This document shows positions 5,869 to 10,036 of a stretch of DNA of 10,036 nt, one piece after another. The notes under the pieces are model-generated. The model was not told where the DNA came from. It did no database searches and was given only the letters and a program-made list of their open reading frames with translations. A program made the translations under genes and the position numbers. Source of the DNA: Pseudothermotoga sp. (lineage in GTDB: Bacteria > Thermotogota > Thermotogae > Thermotogales > DSM-5069); the NCBI GenBank assembly GCA_028276125.1, contig JAPYWY010000036.1:1-10036 (forward strand), in the 5' to 3' direction. Each line of letters starts with the position of its first letter. The first letter of the stretch is position 1.

Positions 5869-7803
5869 TCAAGCTTTCTTCGTCAATCGCATTCTCCCTC
5901 TTTGGAATAGGAAAGCAACCGCGATCAAACCCAAACCGATCAGGTCGGTGTAGCCACTCGGTTCGACAAGCAAAACGCCGCCAATTCCATAGAAGGCTCT
6001 CTCCCACGCTGCGAGATTGCCGAGCAGATAACCAGACAGTGCTCCCGAGAGCGAGAACAAACCAACGACGCATGTCAACAAAGGCCAGATCACTTGCACT
6101 GGGTTAGAAACGTTCACAAGGAGCAGTTGAGGTGAGAGAACAAATGCGTAAGGAACGAGGAACGCCGCGATCGCAAGCCTCGAAGCTGTCAAGCCTGTTC
6201 TCATGGGATTCGCCCTCGCTATGCCGGCGCCGGCCATTGCAGCGAGTGCAACCGGTGGTGTGACGTCCGCAATGATACCGAAGTAGAAGGCGAACATGTG
6301 TGCTGCAAGAACTGGCACCCCGAGCCTGAGCAACGCAGGTGCGGCGATCGTTGAAGTGATGACGTAATTCGCCGTGGTGGGCACTCCCATGCCAAGCACG
6401 AGTGATGTCAGCATGGTGAAGAAGAGTGTCACCAGGAGATTTCCGCGCGCCAGATCGACCAACGCGGTCCCCAGTTTCAAACCTATGCCTGTCAGCGTCA
6501 CCACACCGATGATTATTCCAGCGCAAGCGGTTGCTGCGACGACGCTCAGCGCTCCCCTTGCACCAGCTTCGAGCGCCGCCGGGATGTCCGACAGTTTTAT
6601 TCTCGTACTCTTTCTGATGAGCGATGAGGCTACAGAAAAAACTATCGCGTACAACGCGGCTTTCATCGGTGTGAAACCTGTCACCAACAAATAGATGATC
6701 GCGACCAGCGGAAACAGAAGATGGCCTCTTTCCAGCAGAACCTTTCTCATCTTCGGAAGCTCTTCCTTTGAAAGACCTCTGAGGCCCAGTTTCTTTGCCT
6801 CCCAGTGTACTCCCATCCAGACACCGAAGTAATAGAGAGCTGCCGGTATGGCGGCAGAAATTATTATCTTCGAATAAGCGATACCGGTGAATTCTGCCAT
6901 CAGAAAAGCCGCGGCTCCCATGATGGGTGGCATCAGCTGTCCACCCGTCGATGCGGTTGCCTCGACTGCGCCGGCGAACTCCGGCTTGTAACCGAGTTTC
7001 TTCATCATGGGTATGGTGAAGGTACCGGTTCCAACGACGTTCGCAACACTGCTACCACTAATCATGCCCATCATGCCACTTGAGAAGACCGCGACCTTCG
7101 CTGGTCCGCCTGTAGCCCATCCTGCAAGTGCGTTCGCGATGTCTATGAAGAGCTGTCCGAGTCCTGTCCTCTCGAGGAACGCACCGAGCAGGATGAACAG
7201 AAAGACGAACGTCGAAGAAACGCCGAGTGGTATTCCAAAGATACCTTCCGTCGTGTAGAACAAATGTCCGACGAGTCTCTGCAACGAAATGCCTCTGTGA
7301 GCCATTATGCCTGGAATGTATCTTCCATAAAGTGCGTACAGGATGAAAGCGAGTGCGACAATCACTATCGGTAAACCTACGATTCTGCGTGTCGCCTCCA
7401 GAACGAGCACGATCCCCAAAATTCCAACGATGAAGTCCACCCTGGTCACCGTTCCTGCTCTCATGACGAGTGCTTTGTAGTTCGCAACTATGTACATCGT
7501 TGTCAGAGGTGCAACGATCGCGAGCAGCAAGTCGAACCAGTGCAACCTGTCCCTTGGCCATTTCTTGCTCGCCGGATAGAGCAGGAAGATCAAGCAGGAA
7601 CCGAACGCCAGATGAATCGAGCGCTGTATCATTGCGTCCAGCACACCAAAGGCGGCCGTGTAGATTTGGAACACCGAGAAAGTTATCGCTATGGCTGCCA
7701 CAACCTTCGCTATGAAACCTCTAAAACTTCTGTAACGTGCCTCTCTGTCGTACTTCTCGAGTATCTCCTTCGCTTGATCAGTTATGTTCTTCTCGTTGTT
7801 CAC
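5869..7803 (-). CDS. TRAP transporter fused permease (small and large membrane subunits in one protein), TAXI type
   Basis: This 644-residue inner-membrane protein drives secondary, ion-coupled uptake of a substrate delivered by a TAXI receptor. Residues 1-150 hold about four membrane segments matching the small DctQ-like subunit; the rest is the DctM-like large subunit. Family motifs are SSGMMGMISGSSVANVVGTG (241-260), GYKPEFAGAVEATASTGGQ (271-289), GMGVPTTANYVI (471-482) and ADVTPPVALA (512-521), the halves reflecting the known internal two-fold repeat. The length is normal for fused TAXI-type permeases. The start is GTG at 7803, supported by GAGGAGG at 7817-7811, which overlaps the end of the upstream gene. 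It is the last gene of the operon and is followed by a terminator. The family is certain; the substrate and coupling ion (usually sodium) are inferred. Confidence 0.95.
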   Translation of the reverse strand: MNNEKNITDQAKEILEKYDREARYRSFRGFIAKVVAAIAITFSVFQIYTAAFGVLDAMIQRSIHLAFGSCLIFLLYPASKKWPRDRLHWFDLLLAIVAPLTTMYIVANYKALVMRAGTVTRVDFIVGILGIVLVLEATRRIVGLPIVIVALAFILYALYGRYIPGIMAHRGISLQRLVGHLFYTTEGIFGIPLGVSSTFVFLFILLGAFLERTGLGQLFIDIANALAGWATGGPAKVAVFSSGMMGMISGSSVANVVGTGTFTIPMMKKLGYKPEFAGAVEATASTGGQLMPPIMGAAAFLMAEFTGIAYSKIIISAAIPAALYYFGVWMGVHWEAKKLGLRGLSKEELPKMRKVLLERGHLLFPLVAIIYLLVTGFTPMKAALYAIVFSVASSLIRKSTRIKLSDIPAALEAGARGALSVVAATACAGIIIGVVTLTGIGLKLGTALVDLARGNLLVTLFFTMLTSLVLGMGVPTTANYVITSTIAAPALLRLGVPVLAAHMFAFYFGIIADVTPPVALAAMAGAGIARANPMRTGLTASRLAIAAFLVPYAFVLSPQLLLVNVSNPVQVIWPLLTCVVGLFSLSGALSGYLLGNLAAWERAFYGIGGVLLVEPSGYTDLIGLGLIAVAFLFQRGRMRLTKKA

Positions 7804-7815
7804 AATGATTCCTCC

Positions 7816-8265
7816 TCAAAAGATTTTCAACTTCAGAGAAGGTAGAACCTTCACGTAGATCGTCAATGCATCGTTGACGTTCGCTATGTCTTTGAACCAA
7901 ACCGTACCATCGCTGAACAGTATGCCATGACCTTCAATATGAGAAACGCGGAGGGTGATCCGCTCGAATCTTCTGTGAAGCTTCAAAACGAATTTACCAT
8001 TTTCGTAAGCGAATCCTCCCTCCGCGTCTGAAGGTAGACCTGCCCCATACGAAGTGTACCGCGCCTCGAACAAGATCAATGATCCATCAGGTTCGATAGT
8101 GAAACATTCTTCCACCATCGTCTTTTCCACCGAATGAACGAACACGATGGTGAACTTACCGTCGCACAAAATTTTCTCAAAGATCACCTGACCTTGCCTT
8201 TCAACGACCAAAACGTAGTGACACGACAAGAGACTCAGCAAGGCACAGAGCAAGAACGCCTTCAC
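7816..8265 (-). CDS. DUF1850 protein, accessory to the TAXI-TRAP transporter
   Basis: The 149-residue product has the DUF1850 hallmarks FVHSVEKTMVEE (42-53) and SYGAGLPSD (72-80) and is mostly beta-rich. DUF1850 genes are often found between TAXI receptor and fused TRAP permease genes, exactly as here, but their function is not established. The N-terminus is hydrophobic and ends in LLSC, so Cys15 could be lipidated, placing the protein on the outer face of the membrane. The start is GTG at 8265. It lies in the same frame as the TAXI gene, separated only by its TAA stop and one ACG codon. The nearest Shine-Dalgarno (AAGGAG, 8286-8281) is 15 bases off, so translation is probably coupled to the TAXI gene. 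Downstream, 12 bases separate it from the permease start. Confidence 0.88.
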   Translation of the reverse strand: MKAFLLCALLSLLSCHYVLVVERQGQVIFEKILCDGKFTIVFVHSVEKTMVEECFTIEPDGSLILFEARYTSYGAGLPSDAEGGFAYENGKFVLKLHRRFERITLRVSHIEGHGILFSDGTVWFKDIANVNDALTIYVKVLPSLKLKIF

Positions 8266-8268
8266 CGT

Positions 8269-9195
8269 TTAGAGTCCCATCTCCTTGAAGAACTTTTCCG
8301 CACCTGGATGCAGCGGTATGGACATACCTTCCTTACCAGTTTCCGGGATTATGAGTTCACCTTTTGCGTGGGCCTCGATCAGCCTCTTTTGGTTTGCATA
8401 CATGGTCTTGAGCAGTTGGTAAGCAAGATCTTCCGGCATCTCCGCTCTGACCGCGAGCATCGCCTTGACGGCAACAGTGACAACATCCGTATCGACGCCT
8501 TTGTAAGTACCGGCCGGAACAACGATCTTCACATAGAATGGATAATCCTTCTGCAAAGACGCTATGATCTCTTCTGCGACTGGAACAAGCACGATCTTTC
8601 TGACTGCTGCAAGATCCACGATAGCCGCCGTCGGATGTCCCGCGGTGACGAATGCGGCATCGATGTTTCCATCTTTCAGGTTGTTCGCCGCTTCTGCGAA
8701 ACTCAAATACTGCACCTTGATGTCGTTGTAGGTGATTCCAGCCGCTGCCAAAATCTGCCTCGCGTTCACCTCAGTACCACTTCCGGCGGCACCCACGGCG
8801 ACCCTCTTGCCCTTCAAATCGTAAACGCTGTTTATTCCTCTGTCGGCGAGTGCAACGATTTGGACCGTCTCAGGGTAGAGCGTTGCCAGACCCCTCAACT
8901 GTGGGAACGGTTCTTTGAAAAGCTCTACTCCGTTGTACGCGTAGAAGGCAACGTCGTTCTGAACGAATATGAGGTCTACTTCCTTGTTCTTGAGTAGGTT
9001 GATGTTCGCGACCGATGCACCGGTGGACTGTACCATCGCGTTCATACCCTTGATGTTCTTGTTCCAGATGTCAGCCATGCCTGCGCCGAGAGGATAGTAA
9101 GTTCCCGCTGTGCCACCGGTGGCGATGGTCAAGAACGTGGCAGCTTGTGTTACGATGACCAAAAGCGCGATCGCAGCAACCAGTAACCTTTTCAT
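8269..9195 (-). CDS. TAXI-family TRAP transporter solute receptor
   Basis: This 308-residue protein begins with a signal peptide (MKRLLVAAIALLVIVTQA, cut near residue 18-19) and is exported. The mature part opens with LTIATGGTAGTYYPLGAGMA (22-41), the defining TAXI start, and continues with FVQNDVAFYAYNG (77-89), DLKGKRVAVGAAGSGTEVNA (126-145) and SIPLHPGAEKFFKE (292-305). It captures a small solute and hands it to the TRAP permease two genes downstream. A characterised TAXI relative binds glutamate/glutamine, but substrates vary and cannot be assigned here. The ATG at 9195 is preceded by a G-rich ribosome site (GGGGG near 9204-9208); an ATG at 9202 is out of frame. It is the first gene of the operon, as expected for a product needed in excess. 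Confidence 0.94.
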   Translation of the reverse strand: MKRLLVAAIALLVIVTQAATFLTIATGGTAGTYYPLGAGMADIWNKNIKGMNAMVQSTGASVANINLLKNKEVDLIFVQNDVAFYAYNGVELFKEPFPQLRGLATLYPETVQIVALADRGINSVYDLKGKRVAVGAAGSGTEVNARQILAAAGITYNDIKVQYLSFAEAANNLKDGNIDAAFVTAGHPTAAIVDLAAVRKIVLVPVAEEIIASLQKDYPFYVKIVVPAGTYKGVDTDVVTVAVKAMLAVRAEMPEDLAYQLLKTMYANQKRLIEAHAKGELIIPETGKEGMSIPLHPGAEKFFKEMGL

Positions 9196-9215
9196 TTGGC
9201 ATACCCCCTTCAGGA

Positions 9216-9240
9216 TAGAATAGCTACATTTATTCTAACA
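9216..9240 (-). promoter_or_regulatory. Candidate promoter -10 and overlapping inverted repeat ahead of the TAXI operon
   Basis: On the minus strand TGTTAGAAT (9240-9232) fits an extended -10 box (TG-N-TAnnAT), about 37 bases from the TAXI ATG; no convincing -35 is seen. TAGAATA (9216-9222) and TATTCTA (9231-9237) are a perfect 7-base inverted repeat with an 8-base spacer that includes the -10. It may be an operator for an unknown regulator. Confidence 0.4.
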
Positions 9241-9550
9241 CACATGTCACGAGTCTGAAGCTGAGAGATGCGTTGTGGAAATCTCGTCAAATATTGAAAA
9301 AACCATATTCTGACGAGCAACTGGGCCTTACCGCATCCAAAACCGTAAAATACACGAGATGTTGACATTTGACGCTACAGAAGCGTACACCAGCGCTCGG
9401 GCAAAGATTTGTTTGCTAATTACTATAGAATGCACATTTGCTTAGGCGCAGGATGATCATCAAGTTATGTGTTTCGTCCCTCGCAGTGAAAGAGGTTCTC
9501 ATTTATCAACCTTTGTACCAAAAAGTTACTAACCAAATGGGTCAAAAGTT
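9241..9550. other. Non-coding stretch between divergent genes, with a hairpin at 9283-9317
   Basis: No credible gene is seen on either strand. CTCGTCA (9283-9289) pairs perfectly with TGACGAG (9311-9317), and inside it AATAT (9290-9294) pairs with ATATT (9305-9309) across one bulged C (9310), giving about 12 pairs with a 10-base loop. No T-run follows on either side, so it is not a normal terminator. Other small items are the palindrome GATGATCATC (9452-9461), ACGCT/AGCGT arms (9372-9386) and AAAAGTTA twice (9521, 9544). No known RNA family was recognised. Confidence 0.4.
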
Positions 9551-9571
9551 ATTATACCCATGAGGTATAAT
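9551..9571 (+). promoter_or_regulatory. Symmetric promoter/operator of the ATPase gene
   Basis: ATTATACC (9551-9558) and GGTATAAT (9564-9571) form a perfect 8-base inverted repeat around a 5-base spacer. The right arm contains a perfect TATAAT -10 box (9566-9571) 19 bases before the GTG start, and the left arm contains the same box on the minus strand. No good -35 is seen in either direction. It may be an autoregulatory operator, a two-way promoter, or both. Confidence 0.5.
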
Positions 9572-9590
9572 GTCCTCAGGAGGTGCTGTT

Positions 9591-10036
9591 GTGAACCCTT
9601 TCAGATTCGGAAGGCACTACGATCCAGATTGCTTCATAGACAGAGAAAGAGAGTACTCACAACTTTTGAGTGCTGTTCAAAGTGGAAACGATGTTGTTGT
9701 GGTTGCACCACGGAGATTCGGTAAGACATGGCTTCTTCAAAAATTCGTTGCTGAAAGCGGTTTTCAGTGCATCTATCTCGATCTTCTGAGCGTGATTTCA
9801 GTGAGAGATCTTTGCGCAAAGATGATTTCGAAATCTTTCGAGCTGCTCAAACTGAATGACCCTGTGAAGTTCATAACAGAGTATCTAAAGAATCTCTCAA
9901 GGTATGTGAGCTTCTCCATCGGTACAGACGGTTTGAGCTTCACTCTTGGAAAAGATATTGAAGAAGAATCGCTTCTTTCAGAGAGTTATAGATTACTCGA
10001 AAAACTCGGGAACCTCCTGGCGCCTTTGATCGTCTG
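9591..10036 (+). CDS. Archaeal-type P-loop ATPase (ATPase_2-like), 5' part only
   Basis: From GTG 9591, with AGGAGGTG at 9578-9585, 148 codons run open to the window edge. The start NPFRFG, then FIDRERE (15-21), and the P-loop APRRFGKT (39-46) are the signature of the archaeal ATPase family common in archaea and Thermotogota. The LYLDLL-type strand follows (IYLDLL, 61-66). These are AAA+-related STAND-like ATPases, usually 350-470 residues, often with a C-terminal DNA-binding or PD-(D/E)xK-like region; that part is outside the window. Their roles are poorly known and they are often strain-variable. The gene is divergent from the TAXI operon and appears to have its own promoter. Family assignment is strong; function is not known. 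Confidence 0.88.
   Translation, partial: MNPFRFGRHYDPDCFIDREREYSQLLSAVQSGNDVVVVAPRRFGKTWLLQKFVAESGFQCIYLDLLSVISVRDLCAKMISKSFELLKLNDPVKFITEYLKNLSRYVSFSIGTDGLSFTLGKDIEEESLLSESYRLLEKLGNLLAPLIV

Noticed and set aside
8134..8997. Plus-strand open frame of 287 codons opposite the TAXI and DUF1850 genes
   Set aside because: It crosses two genuine minus-strand genes, has no ribosome site and its product shows no family features; it is a mirror of codon bias.
9362..9390. Perfect TTGACA at 9362-9367 as a plus-strand promoter
   Set aside because: At 16-18 bases spacing there is no acceptable -10 (GTACAC/TACACC), and no gene follows closely.

Overview
The window looks like chromosomal DNA from a thermophilic member of the Thermotogota, most likely a Pseudothermotoga or close relative. 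This is an inference from the mix of genes (sugar ABC operon with a ROK regulator, TAXI-type TRAP transporter, archaeal-type ATPase), strong GGAGG ribosome binding sites, tight 4-base gene overlaps and overall codon style. There is no rRNA, tRNA, CRISPR array or insertion sequence. The content is metabolic and transport genes.

Layout. (1) Bases 1-378, minus strand: the N-terminal 126 codons of an OsmC-family peroxiredoxin-like protein, cut by the window edge. (2) Bases 379-667: a divergent control region with a good promoter (TTGCAT-N17-TAAGAT) and an inverted repeat lying on its -10 and start site. (3) Bases 668-4849, plus strand: a four-gene operon whose genes overlap by four bases at each junction: secreted solute-binding protein, two MalF/MalG-type permeases, and a ROK-family repressor that probably controls the operon. 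No ATP-binding subunit is encoded here. A terminator-like GC hairpin sits just after the binding-protein stop, inside the annotated start of the first permease. (4) Bases 4852-5787, minus strand: an uncharacterised protein with calcium-binding-type Asp/Asn loops, convergent with the repressor gene and only two bases from it. (5) Bases 5822-9195, minus strand: an operon encoding a TAXI solute receptor, a DUF1850 protein and a large fused TRAP permease, closed by a clear intrinsic terminator. (6) Bases 9196-9590: a non-coding stretch with the probable TAXI promoter, an unexplained hairpin and a symmetric promoter/operator. (7) Bases 9591-10036, plus strand: the start of an archaeal-type P-loop ATPase, cut by the window edge.

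How they work together. The ABC operon is a self-regulated uptake system: the binding protein captures a sugar or oligosaccharide outside the cell, the two permeases form the channel, an ATPase encoded elsewhere powers it, and the ROK protein presumably releases its promoter when the sugar appears. The TAXI-DUF1850-TRAP set is a secondary, ion-driven uptake system, probably for an organic acid or amino acid. The substrates of both systems cannot be read from the sequence.

I did not find a clearly new multi-gene system. The least understood items are the calcium-loop protein, the DUF1850 protein, the hairpin between binding protein and permease, and the non-coding block at 9241-9590.
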